The notes under the pieces are model-generated. The model had not been told where the DNA came from, made no database searches, and worked only from the letters and a program-made list of their open reading frames with translations. Made by a program: the position numbers and the translations under genes. From Brachionus koreanus (taxonomy: Eukaryota > Rotifera > Eurotatoria > Ploima > Brachionidae), in assembly GCA_016987375.1 (NCBI GenBank), contig PJRA01000508.1:1913261-1977260 (forward strand): a DNA stretch of 64,000 nt, read 5' to 3'. This document shows positions 47,621 through 62,026 of this stretch, piece by piece; positions within the stretch are counted from its first letter, which is position 1; every line of letters starts with the position of its first letter.

Positions 47621-48384
47621 ATTAACTGTTGTAAAATGAAAGCGAGTACGATTCGGTTAATTGTGTAAAGGGCTGAATTTTTATGGGTTTTCTTCCTATA
47701 TATTTTTTTCTAAAGTTATAATTTATTTTCAATAGAATATTTGTTTTAAATAAATTTTTAAGTGAAAATATTTTTTTAATTTAGTTTTTCTTTTATATTT
47801 TCGGGCATTCCCCTTCTAGGTAATTTCAAATTGAATCAAACACAAAAATGATTTATGAATACATTTATTCAAGATTAATTAACAACTTTATTGACTTAGC
47901 TAGAGGGTTTGGAAAAGACTGGAATATTAAAAGTGTGCCTAATTAGACACCATATTTTGAGAAAAAAAAACCTTTGCTTGATTTTGATAGCTTTCTATTT
48001 GTTCAAAATAAATAAGAATCAAATGTCAAATGATATTTATTTATTTTGGTCATAAATCTTGAACCATTAGGCACTAAATCAAATCAAAATCTTTGATAAC
48101 ACAGAATCAATAAACCTTGAGTTGTTCATGCGTTAGAATGCAAACTATTAAATTATATAACTCAGCTAGCAAAAATATTTGATTTTAAATTAGCTTTTAT
48201 TTTTTAAATAAATATCTCGAAGTTGAATTAAATTTATGAGATATTCAAAAATAAATACTCAAATTTTTTAATTTTATCAAAATATAAAATTTGATTGCTA
48301 AATTTAATATGAGATATATTTAATATATTTTATAAATTACATGATTTAAAATGAGATTTTTATAAAAAATTTGAAAAAATTGAA
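47621..48384. other. Intergenic, STK33-like gene to tRNA
   Basis: AT-rich with no supported gene. On the tRNA's strand a run of six T bases lies shortly past the tRNA 3' end, suitable as a pol III stop. Confidence 0.5.
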
Positions 48385-48456
48385 TGGAGTTGAGGGGGAT
48401 CGATCCCCTGACCTTCCGCATGCAAAGCGGACGCTCTACCACTGAGCTACAACCCC
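48385..48456 (-). tRNA. tRNA-Ala (UGC)
   Basis: A 72-nt cloverleaf without intron: acceptor GGGGTTG pairs CAACTCC, D arm GCTC-AGTGGTA-GAGC, anticodon stem TCCGC/GCGGA with loop TTTGCAT (anticodon TGC), T arm AGGGG-ATCGATC-CCCCT, discriminator A. The third acceptor pair is G-U, the main identity element of alanine tRNAs. The A at the start of the T loop is also seen in insect tRNA-Ala. Confidence 0.96.
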
Positions 48457-48686
48457 TTAGAATAATTTTGCAATATTAAACTAAAATCAACAAAATTTTA
48501 ATTTAATCTTTTTCAGCAATATAATTTAGTTGGTTTCTCTATTTTAGCGTGCTGGAAATCAAACAAAAAAAATTTGGCAAAAACTAATTTTGAATTTTAA
48601 TTAATTTGATTTATTTATGGATTCGTTTTTTTTTTTATAAAATTTTTTTATTTAAATTAGGTGTAAAAAAAAAGTCAACAAAAAAA

Positions 48687-51079
<2,393 letters not shown>

Positions 51080-51372
51080 TTGAATACAAATTACGGCTAC
51101 AATCTGAGAAAATTAATTTCAATTCAATTTTCATTAAAAAATTCAAATTAACTGCAAATGATACTTTTCATATTCAAGTATAAAAAAGACTTATTAGTCG
51201 CCTAGACAACGAAAAAAATAAAATCCTCAAATTTGTTTAAGAATTGGTCTTAGAAAAAAAAAATTATTTTTTAAATTTATTTGAAAAATTAAACTGATAA
51301 TACACTATGCAAAAAAAAAACAATTTATGCATGATACTAAAAAAAAGATAGCGCAAATCAATAAGTATGTAA

Positions 51373-51876
51373 TTAAACAAAGATGGGTTCATGACTTAGA
51401 ATTTCTGGTCTCAGTTGCAATTGAGTTTCTTCAATTGTTTGTTGAAAAAATTGTGAGTTAACAGATTGAAAATCATCCGAATTAAAGCCGAACGATTCAA
51501 CCCACATCTGAGTAAAATTTTCTTTAAAATGATCACTCGATTGATCAAGCAATTTTGGTGAATTATGAACTAGAGAAATTGTTTCACGCCTATTACGGCA
51601 CTTTTCAGGCGAGCAAATTAAAAATGGAAATTTGCTTATGTTTACCGTTTCGTTTGCTTGAGACACGTCCCGTTCGTTGTCTAAACTTGAAGCAATTATT
51701 GTTGTCTTTAAACCATCGAGAGTTTTTTCGCTTTTGAGCTTATTTTTTTCCATTCTATTAGATTCTTCAAGTAAGGTTGTTTCGTTAATGGTGTATTCAG
51801 CTTTACCACATAGCTTTGAAGGTTTAATGCACAATTTGCTCTTGGCTTTTTGGATAAAGTTAATTTTAGATGACAT
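51373..51876 (-). CDS. Hypothetical protein, 167 aa, single exon
   Basis: An uninterrupted ORF from ATG at 51876 to TAA, 294 bp upstream of KATNAL2 on the same strand. Its composition is balanced (not just Lys/Asn/Phe), with a basic N-terminus (KINFIQKAKSKLCIKPSK) and an acidic C-terminal half (FTQMWVESFGFNSDDFQ). There is no signal peptide, membrane helix or motif I recognise. It could be an independent small gene or an unspliced upstream exon. No function is assigned. Confidence 0.5.
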   Translation of the reverse strand: MSSKINFIQKAKSKLCIKPSKLCGKAEYTINETTLLEESNRMEKNKLKSEKTLDGLKTTIIASSLDNERDVSQANETVNISKFPFLICSPEKCRNRRETISLVHNSPKLLDQSSDHFKENFTQMWVESFGFNSDDFQSVNSQFFQQTIEETQLQLRPEILSHEPIFV

Positions 51877-54052
51877 TATTTTTTATCTCAAATTTGAATT
51901 TTTTGACTACAAATAAGTTTCAGAGGATTTTATATCTACACTCAATACGTGTACAGATTGTTTAGAAGCTATAATTTCAAAAGATAATGGATTCAAAGTA
52001 GATTGATAAAAGATATAGCTATTGTGACTTTGAATGAGCTACTGGTTTCAAATTTTGTTTTGAAATTAACCATTCTTCAATATTCGCTTATGTACTTTAT
52101 TAAATTAAAAAGTTTTCTTTTTATCAATTAGGCTAAATTAAAAAAGAAAAAAATTGTCAATAATTCTTTTGCGTCAATTAAGCTACTCTCTGATTAAATT
52201 TAAATGATACCGATATTTCAAATATAAATTTTTTAATTGATTAATTGATCATAAGATGAAGTAGCAACGACCAAATTAATTCTAAAAATTAAAAATAATG
52301 CTTGAGTTAATTATAAAGAAAATAAATTAATGCCAATATACTAACAATTTCAAAAGAAATTCTCAAAAAATAAAATTTGAAAAATAATTATAAAATTAAA
52401 GTTAATTCAAATTTAGAAACCATCTCAATACGATTTTATTAATTAAGAAGAAAATAAAATCAGAAAAGTTAAAGTGTTATTGATTTAAAAAAATAGTTTG
52501 TTTGATATTTTTTATTTATTTTATCTAATAAATAGTTGTGCAAAATGTCCTGAGATTTTCCGAATAGCCATTCGCTTTTGTTTAACCCTCATATTTGAAA
52601 TTTTGAATATTTAAAAAAGAAAAAAGAAGAATTAAAAAAGAGTAATAGATACAATTAAATACCTAAATATATTAATAGAAATATTATTAATTAATTGTGT
52701 TTGATATTTTTTAGTAATCTTTTTAATTGATTTTAATAATTAACTAAAACCAAACACAATTATTCGATTGTAAGTTTGATTGAAATTTTCACCTTGAAAT
52801 AAATTTAGCCCAAAAATAACAGTTTCCGATTAAATAAATTTTTTAAAATTATATAATTTTATTAATTTTTAATGTCTAAAAAGGGATCTTTTTAATTTAA
52901 AGCTGGAAAGACCAACTGATAATTTATGACAAAATGTTGATTAAAATTTTTGAAGATAATTTCGAAATTTTTAAAAACAATATGATTATTTTTTAAATCT
53001 TTTTATAAATTTTTTTTCTATAAAAGTTTTAAAATAATCAAAGTTTAGAGTTTCAGTTTTCCAAAAAGGATCTAAAAAATTTTGCTGGTTTTCTAGTGTT
53101 AGATTATGTAAATTTTCATCCTATCTATTAGATAAATTGCTATTAATAATTAAACTTAATAGATGATTTATTAAATGAAGATAAGTTCTAAAATTTAATT
53201 TAATTTTCGTAAAATACCTGAATTTATTTTCAATTATAAGCTTATTAAATTTGATTATTTACTTATGTCAAAAATGCCATTTCAATCGATTTCACAAAAA
53301 TTAAACAAGTAAAGTTTATTATTATTAACACTCGTAAACCAGAGGGATTTTTTGACACATTTTATTTGAGTGTTAAAAATAAAAGAATACTCTTATATCA
53401 CTTCAACGAGAAATTTAATGAAATTTCATCTAATAAAAGACTTTATTATTTTACATTTTCCAAGCTGAGTCGCTCATATGAAAGCGAAGTCATCATTAAA
53501 ATTAAAAACTAAAGGCTTAATATCAATTTTAAACAGATTTTCAATTGCGTATAAAGAGATTTTTATTTAAAAATTTATTATTACTAAATTTGTTTAGTTC
53601 ACATTGACATTAGAAATTAATAAATAATGCAATAATGTAAAAATTTTAATTTAATTGAATTTTCTATTCGATGTAAAGGAATTAACATACTTTTTAGATA
53701 ATTTTTACTGTAGTTTTAGTATTATAATTTAAAAGATTTTAGAGGAACTTTTTATTAATAGTAAAAATTAGTAAGCTAACAACAATGTTGAGGTAAAATT
53801 TTTACTAAAACAAATTTTTAATTGAAAATAATTATTTTATTAAATTAATTATTCAATTTATAAAAATCAAAATTTTTCATATGATTAATGAGAGCTTATT
53901 TTTAATAAAATACCTTAAGAAATTAAAAAAAATGAGCATTATTCTTAAAGAATTTTCCTTCAAGACAATATTTATTAATCGAAATAAAAAAAACTTAGCC
54001 AATTGAGAAATAATTAAAACCGATATTGTGTAATAAAATATTTGTATTTTTT
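51877..54052. other. AT-rich intergenic region
   Basis: No gene was recognised in 2.2 kb. The only structure seen is the small TTAA element at 53325-53376. Confidence 0.5.
53325..53376. mobile_element. Minimal TTAA element, copy 3 (52 bp)
   Basis: Bounded by TTAACACTC and GAGTGTTAA. Just inside the left end, AAACCAGAGGGATTTTTT resembles the inverted interior of copy 2 (AAGCCAGAGGATTTATT). It looks like an internally deleted relative of the element at 28727-28963. Confidence 0.6.
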
Positions 54053-57000
54053 TTAAATTTCAAAGACTGTGCTCGATTGTTTAATTCCGTTATAAATAAG
54101 GGTATTGTTAATTGGTATGAATTGATTTGTTAAAAGCTTAATTGCCTCATGAGCAGCGCAACCTCCTAGATATGCACTAATTGAATGAATTTCGCAATTT
54201 CCATAACGACATCTAAAAGTTGATAACTTAGATTTTTTTTCTTAAACTTTTTTTATTTACATTTCATGAATAAATTCTTCTTTAATTGTTATATTTATTC
54301 TATTCTCTTGCATTAGCTTGTATAAATACTTTTTTAACAAAATTCCGTCGGAATGCAGCAGTTCAATATTTGTTCCAGGAAATCGGTTGTTTTCCAATTG
54401 AAAAAGATCAACTGCCCTCATTAGTATATAAAAAATCAGATCACTGTCAGAATTTTCCTCTAAACAAAATAAATTAAAAATCAAAATTCTCAAATTTTCA
54501 GGTATTTGTTTTTTTATTTACCGATCAATGAGCCAAGATTTGATGTTTGGGGATCATATTCTTGGCTAACAGACTTGTATCGCATGTTTTTCAAATAATA
54601 AGCATTTTTACAATAAAGTTTTACTTCTTGTTCATTAATGTAATCAAATGGCTTGTTAATATTCAAAAGAATTCGCTCCACTCGACTCAAAACAGAGTCT
54701 ACATCATGCTGAGCTTTGGATTTATAGACATTTTGAATAGCCACATATTTATCTGAATCACTAACCATATCGGGAATTGTTCCTTTCAACTAAGTTAAAA
54801 AAGATCATTTCTTGGTTACATAAAAATAATAAAAATTAATATTTTCTTTATTCAGACAAAATTTTGGTGCTCATAATTTGAAAAATTATTATTTATTTTG
54901 AATTTTTTTTGAGAAATTATTACCGTATACCTTTGCTTGCTTGATTTTAGAAATAGGATAAACTTAAAGATTATTAGGAAAGATTAATGAAATTATTTTT
55001 GATTAATTAATAAAGTTTAATTATTAAAATTTTAAATTAAGTGTGTTTTTTTAATATCGTTAATCGATATTAAAAATAAAAATCTCTATCGTTAAAACTA
55101 GAAAGCCAACTAAATTTTAAATGCTGAACAAAATTTTTTCAAGAATGATTATTTAAATTGAATTTTTTTCTCTTTTTTTCTTCGACCCTTGTTGCTACTT
55201 TTTTTGCTTATTGCTCATAAAGTTTAATAATTTTTGACAATTTTTTTTTCCATTTTCCAAAACTGAAATCAAAAAAATATTATAATTAATATATTTTTAT
55301 TTCAAAATTATTTTATTTTTATCCAAGAAAAAAATGTTTTCTTTAAACCCTAAGAGAGGTTTTTCGACTCCAAAAAATTAAAGAAAGGCAAATGATGCTT
55401 TTAATTCCAAACTCTAATTAACTTATTTCGACCAAAATTTTTTTTATAGAAACTTCCGAAGAGCTTTATGATAATAAATATGGCTTTATAGAGTCATGGA
55501 GCTTTTCAAAATTGCTACTAAATGAGAAAAATTTATACTGATTATTGATTAAAAAATTTTTAAATTATGTAATATTAAATAAAGAAGATTAAATTTTGTA
55601 ATATTGAAAACTCATCAAAAGTCTGAAATATGATGAATAAAAATTTACCGGTAAATGACCCATTCCTTCATTTTCTGTAAATTCTTTAATTGCTCTTACA
55701 ATGATCCAGAATTTATCGCTCTAGATGAAAATATATCTCTTTTCATCAATACAAATAAAAAATAGAATACTTTACATTTTCATCTGTTTTTAAACATTTT
55801 TCATCATTAAAAAGTTGTTTTATTTCAACTGGAATCTATCATTATATCAAATAATTAAAATTAATTCAAATTTGATATTAGAATGAAAATATTTGCCTGT
55901 GAAGGAACAATAATGCTGTTAACATTTTTAATAGCTTCTTCAAAATTTTCTTCAAATTTGCCTGCTTCCTCATTTCTTAGCACTCCTAGTAATTCGAGAA
56001 ATAGAATAAGTCTAAAAAAATAAAAAAAAAACATTACCAGATTTAATAAAATGCTTAAATGCTTCTTTTTCTTTGTAATTTTTTGGTATTTTACCGTCAT
56101 TCTAGTTTTAAAAAATTAACAAAATTCTAATTTTGACTGTAGTAGTTACTTGACTTTTCCAAAGTTCAAGATACTTATAAAGAATTATTAAATAGGGAAT
56201 ATGTGAATATTCTGCTTCACTCATATCATTTAAATCAACCGAATTACAAAATGTTTTAAGTTCTTCGAATGGTTGATCTAGCCTCAAAATTGGCAGTTGA
56301 TTGTCAGGATGAGCTTCAACAACTTGTTGAAAAAAAATTTAATTAAAATTTTTTTTAAAAAATAAATAAATTTGAGAATACCATGATGTTCTTGTGTTAT
56401 AATTCTCAAAAATCCAATTAGTCCAAATGATCTAATTGATATAAGTGGAATATTTTCGTTCCATAGGTATTCGGCCAAATGTTTATAAGTGCTTCAAAAA
56501 TTAAAAAATAAAACAAGAAAACTCTAATTAATAAAAAACTAACTTTTCTTTTAAATTGGTTGCAATAACCAAATTAAATGATTTTAGATATTCAGGCTTG
56601 TTTTCTAAAATTCGATCAATGTTCTTAAATATTAAAAGTATTTATTTTTATGGATATTTATAAAAATTTAAATTACCTCTACAAGATAATCTCCTATCAC
56701 ATCTTGATTTAACTCACATAAATTTTCACTAGCCACTTTTGCTCTATTCTAAAGATAATAATTTTTTTTAACTCATGTCAAATCAGACTAGCAAAACAAA
56801 TATACTTGGCCAACAGATTCAAATGGTAAAAAAAAGCTAAAAAATATTTATTTGATAAATTTTAAAATAAAAAATGTTCATTTGAGCCAACTTTTTAGAT
56901 ACATCCTCTTTAGTTATTGTATTGTCATCTATTATGCTAAAATAGCCAACACCAGGCAATACCATGCTTTTCAAAGCTTCAGTCCCAGCTGTTGAGGCAT

Positions 57001-57133
57001 TAATTAGGCAAATCCTAGAGTTTTCAAGCTTAGTCTGACCGTGATTTCCCCACAATCTTAGTTGCCGATCGTACTTTGCATTTTTGTTAAGTATATTTGA
57101 ATTTTGACCATCAGTATTTAGGTTATTAATCAT
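54053..57133 (-). CDS. NAE1: NEDD8-activating enzyme E1 regulatory subunit
   Basis: NAE1 pairs with UBA3 to adenylate NEDD8 and start cullin neddylation. The start at 57133 gives a short leader, then [20 protein letters not shown] and [20 protein letters not shown], the ThiF/E1 adenylation-type fold as in NAE1. Later exons follow the family: [36 protein letters not shown], and the C-terminus [20 protein letters not shown] and [14 protein letters not shown] at TAA 54053-54055. About ten short introns are present. No damage was seen. Confidence 0.92.
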
Positions 57134-57221
57134 CTTATCAATATTATTTAATTAAAAAAATAAAGTAACAAACAAGAGCTTTAAGACCCTTTGAAGAAAA
57201 TAAAAGATTATTAATAATTGA

Positions 57222-59338
57222 TTATTTTTTATTATCTAAATGTAATGGAAGACTGTCTCCTAGTTTAGAATATCTTAACAAACTTCTTGATGTTTTGTTT
57301 CGATTCTTTGATGCAACTAAGTGTTCAACATTTCCATCTTCAGTACATAACCATGAATGAATGATTCCTCCGCGTATTTTTAATGGTTGCCTGTAGACCA
57401 GGCGAGGCCAAATTTTTGTCTCAGGTAATGGAGATTTTTTCAAAACAATATATGAATAGGGAAATTCTTCATTAGCATCATTCTGGAAAAAAAAATATTT
57501 TTTTTCAAAAAAGATAAATTGAAGTAAATGATTAAATTTTAATTATTTATTTAATTTTTAGCTAAAACTGCATTAATTTTTATTAATAATTAAAATTTAA
57601 TCATAAATTTGATTATGTATTTGAATCACAAATTACTCCTTTTCCCCAATCATAAACTTTTAAAGGTTTAAATCGAACGAAAAATCTACAAACCAGATTT
57701 TCTGTTACCAAAGGACAAGTTTGAGAATGTGGACACTTAAATAAATCTAGTTTAAATTTTAAAATAGCAACTAAATTTTAATTCTAACTGGTGAAAATAT
57801 ATGCCCGTTGTCTATTTCGGCTCTGTTAATTATCTTTTTCGGATCAAATATTTCCTTAAATTAAGCTTTTAATAATTTTTTTTAACTTCTTTAAAATTTA
57901 CTTTGAAAAAAAATTCTCTCGCTTCATTTATCAAATTAAATCCATTTTTATTTCCATTTTCTACAAGAACTAGATAACCATCTTTTTTCAATTTATTCCA
58001 TAAAAGACTTAAATGTTGAAATCGGCTTGCTCGATCTGGCAACTCAAAAAGAGTAAATGCTGATGTAACAAGTTCATATTCTTCCTAAAAAATTTAAAAT
58101 ATAATATCAGTTAACAATTTTAAATAATTACTTGATCTGATTTGGGAAAATTTCGTTTGAAAAACATGTTTTTAAAACATGAGCTATTACTAGCTATTCC
58201 ATCTTTAAAAAAAAAGTTAAAATAAAAAACTTAAAATGATTTTAAAAACCTCTAGTAATAAGATTAGCAATGGTATTCATATACGATGAAGAGTCGATAT
58301 TAAGAAATCCGATTGATTGGTTTGGCCAAGTTCTTTGGCTAGCCCACATTACTGTTCTTTTTTTGTTAAAAAATAATAATAAAAAATTCTATTCTTGTTA
58401 AACCTACCCAACACCTGATCCAAAATCGAACACATTGTTTGGATGGAAAGATTCATCTCTTTTTTTTATCTGTTTTTTTTACAAGATTTTAGTTAGTATT
58501 GAAAAATTTTATATTTCAAAAAATTACCTCGTTAAAAATTTGGCTCAAAACAGCATAATCTGATGCAAATCTGGAAGCAAGGTATAAATGACCAACAGTT
58601 TCCGTGTAGCTTAAATAAAAAGAAATAAAAATTTAAAAGAAAAAATTTCAAAAAGTAAAATTTTATTCTAATTTTAATAATTCAAGTCCTTTTTTTTGTG
58701 GAGCCCGAAATTCGCTTTTTCAAATTTATTTACAATAAATTCTTACTCGATTTTTAGCCAGCGGTGAACTTTGGTTCTAAGAATTTTTTCAATTTGCTTC
58801 TCAATCGAATCTTTATCACATTGCTCCTCATCTACAATAAAAAACTAAAATTCTTAAATTCTTATTAATCTTAAATTATTACTTTCTAACAAAAGTTTTT
58901 CTCTAATTTTGTCTTTTAATTCATATATCTCATTTTTTTCCTTCGGACAGCGTCGGTCATGCAGATAGAGTTTCAAGTTATTTGCTTGGTCTCTAAGCGC
59001 TTTTATATTATAGTCTAAAATCAAAATTTAATTTAGATAAATTTCAATTGTAATTTTTTCAACCTCCTAGAACTTTATTGATGCTCTCTTCAAGTTTTTC
59101 TGGCAATTCTATACATTTCAACGAATATTTTCCAGGATGGCTTTTGTACTGTTTAAAGTCTCCTATTTTAACCGAACTATCAATTTGTAATTCTATGTTT
59201 TTTGGCACAGTTTTTATGCACTAGATAAATTGGATGTTTTTCAATAAAATAAGTAAAAAATAAATTTACCTGATGAAATATCCAAATTGGCCTGTTTTTT
59301 ATTTGAATTTTATTTAACATAAATTTAGGTACATTCAT
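57222..59338 (-). CDS. METTL17: METTL17, mitochondrial ribosome small-subunit assembly factor
   Basis: Homologue of yeast Rsm22. The start at 59338 gives MNVPKFMLNKIQIKNRPIW, which is basic and amphipathic and may act as a mitochondrial targeting region. The Rossmann methyltransferase-like fold shows VFDFGSGVGTVMWAS (SAM-type loop), LVTSAFTLFELPDRASR and LWNKLKKDGYLVLVENGNKNG. A cysteine cluster, CPHSQTC followed by C eight residues later, plus a Cys in the C-terminal exon (HSWLCTEDG), fits the [4Fe-4S] ligands of this family. The C-terminal exon begins around 57480 and ends LPLHLDNKK at TAA. It is divergent from NEMF across 258 bp. Confidence 0.88.
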
Positions 59339-59596
59339 TTTAAAAAAAAAATTAAAAAAATTTCAAACTTATTTTTGCCTTAAATTAATACATGAATTAC
59401 GAAATCATTCAAAAAAATCATAATATTTTATGAAATAATTTTTGCTTATTATTTGAATTTAGATAACCGTTGAGCATTAAAATTTCTTAATACTTAATTT
59501 TATTGCATCAGATATGATTTATTTGTATTTTAAAAATCTAAATATTATTAATAAATATTTTTTATTTAATTTGAAGATAATTTAAAAGTTATTACC
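59339..59596. promoter_or_regulatory. Divergent promoter region METTL17/NEMF
   Basis: 258 bp separate the two start codons on opposite strands. AT-rich with no distinctive motif. It probably serves both genes. Confidence 0.5.
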
Positions 59597-61965
59597 ATGA
59601 AGCAACGTTTCAATACTCTGGACTTACAAGTAGCTTTACACGAGCTATCTGTCTGGTATCAATTCGCTCTCAAATAATTTCTTCTTTTATTAAACCTGAT
59701 AATTTAAACTTTAGTTTTTCTGGCTGTCGTGTAACAAATATTTATGATATTAACAATAAGACCTACTTGATAAAACTTCATAAACCTGAAAGTAAAGCAG
59801 TGATTTTAATTGAGTCAGGTATCAGAATTCATTTGACCGAGTTCGATTGGCCGAAAAATATGATTCCATCAGGATTTTCAATGAAGATGAGAAAACATTT
59901 GAGATCGAGACGATTAGAAAAAGTGTGCCAAGTGGGCATAGACAGAATAGCTGATCTTCAGTTTGGTTCTGGTGAAGCAGCATATCATTTAATAGTAGAA
60001 TTATATGATAAAGTAAAAATTTTTTTTTTATTCAATTAATTATTTAAAATTTTTCTCAGGGAAATATTTTATTAACCGATCATGAATTTACGATTATATC
60101 CGTATTGAGACCGCGCACTGACGAAAATTCAGATGTAAAGTTTACAGTTAGAGAAAAATATCCTTTTCATCTGGCTAAACAACATGAAAACCTGACTATG
60201 GATAAGTAAATCACATAAAATTATACTGAATGGCTTTTTAAAATTGTTCTCAAAGAGTGAGAGATATTGTTAACAATGCGAAAGAAAATGAGGATTTGAA
60301 AAAATTTCTTACATTTAATTTGTGTAATTATTTTTTAATTTTAAATTTTCAAGTTACTGATTTTTTTTTTAAATTTTAAATTTTAGCTAAAAAAAATAGA
60401 TAATTTTATTGAAATTTTAAACAATCAGCAAATTTAGTTTTTCAAATAAGTTTTTTAGAAAATTTCTCATATTTAACCAAAGGATTATTTTATCGTTTTT
60501 ATTTCAAACACTTCTCTTTAAAATTCAACATTTAATCTTTGACTTTTAATGAGTTAATTAAAAGTCAAAGTCTCACTTTGATTTTAAAAAAAGTTGAAGA
60601 GCCAAAAAAACAAATTAAAAAAAAATTATTTTTTTCGAAGGTGATTGTAATAATTGATTTAAACTAATCAATTTTTCCAACAAAAAATAAACAAAAAGAT
60701 GTAAATTGTGTGATAAAATATTTGAGTCCAAGTTTGTTGTATCTAAAGTTGTATATATCTAAGGAATAAATTTTTTTAATAGAAATTTTCTTAAAATAGC
60801 TCGTTTAAGTGATATCAGACTATTCTTTTGTATTTAAATATAAATATGGAGATAAAATTCAATACTATCATAATATTTGTACTATCCTTTAGTCTGTACT
60901 TGACTTCGATTTTGACCAACTCTGAATTGGACATTTCGGTCTTTTTTCTTAAAATATATATTTTAATTTTGCGTAAACTGCTCTTTTTTGTTTATTTAAT
61001 TTAAATGTAAGCCTGTAATGAGTTATACTTTTAGAAAGTCTTAAAGCAAAAGCTATGATTTTATGAATCTTTTTTAGGGATTCAATTATTTTAATCACCA
61101 CAATAATTACTATCAATTGTTAGTAATAGATATCAGTTTATCAATAAATATAGTCTGATTTTGCTCAAATTTATTTTGAAAGAGTTTGTTTAAAACTGTT
61201 TTACATTAGAAAATTAATTATATAACCAATTTCATTATATTCAAAGCAGATTTTTAGATCGTTTTTTGCCAAACTTTTAAAATTATTTTGAAAATTCCGT
61301 CAAAACTAAATTAAGATTTTAACAAAAAATCACTAAAAACTTAACTATTAAGAGCAAAAATCGATTTTGATTCAAAGCATTAATTAGGAGGAGCTAAAAA
61401 GCTTAGGAAAATAAATTTCGAATTCATTCATAAATATTTTTATTAATTTTCTTTAATTTGATTCTAAGATCTCAGATTTTTTTTATTTAATCAGTACTTA
61501 AACAAACTCATTATATGTTTTGAAAAAGAATAAAAAAAATCAGATTTTATTTTAAAAAAGCTAAATAGCTAAAATTAATTATACCTTTTTAATTATATTT
61601 GTATTTATTGAATAATTTATTGAAAATAATCTCACGCAAAATAGATATTTATTTTTAATTTATTTTTTAGCTTATGGTGCACCACTAATAGAACACTGTC
61701 TTTCACAAGCAGATTTTCCTGATAAATGCGTAATTGGCAAAAATTTCAATCCAAATACTGACACAGAAAAATTGTATCATGCGCTTTTGCTTGGAGAAAA
61801 CATAATTCAAAAGTTAAAAAATGAAATTCATCCAGTAAAAAAAAAAAATTTTAAATTAAAAATTTTGAAATTGTACTCATTTTATTAGGGCTACATAATA
61901 ACCAAAAAAACAAAAGCTGTTAAATTAGAAAAATCCAAAGAATTGGAAAACGAAGAAGTAGTGAC
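59597..61965 (+). CDS. NEMF: NEMF (ribosome quality control), 5' part only
   Basis: NEMF/Rqc2 binds stalled 60S subunits with peptidyl-tRNA and recruits Listerin. The start at 59597 gives [18 protein letters not shown], then across a 66-bp intron [66 protein letters not shown], then after a 1.34-kb intron [15 protein letters not shown] and GYIITKK. This is the NFACT-N domain, collinear with the family. The last exon ends at GTGAC followed by a consensus donor GTAAGTA (61966). The coiled coil and the NFACT-R domain are not found downstream; read through, the donor would give an immediate TAA. The rest is either beyond the window, with the K+ channel nested in an intron, or missing. Confidence 0.88.
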
Positions 61966-62026
61966 GTAAGTAAATTTAGATTCAAATCAGGCTTTATTTA
62001 CAAAAAAAAATAAAAGCATAACAAAT

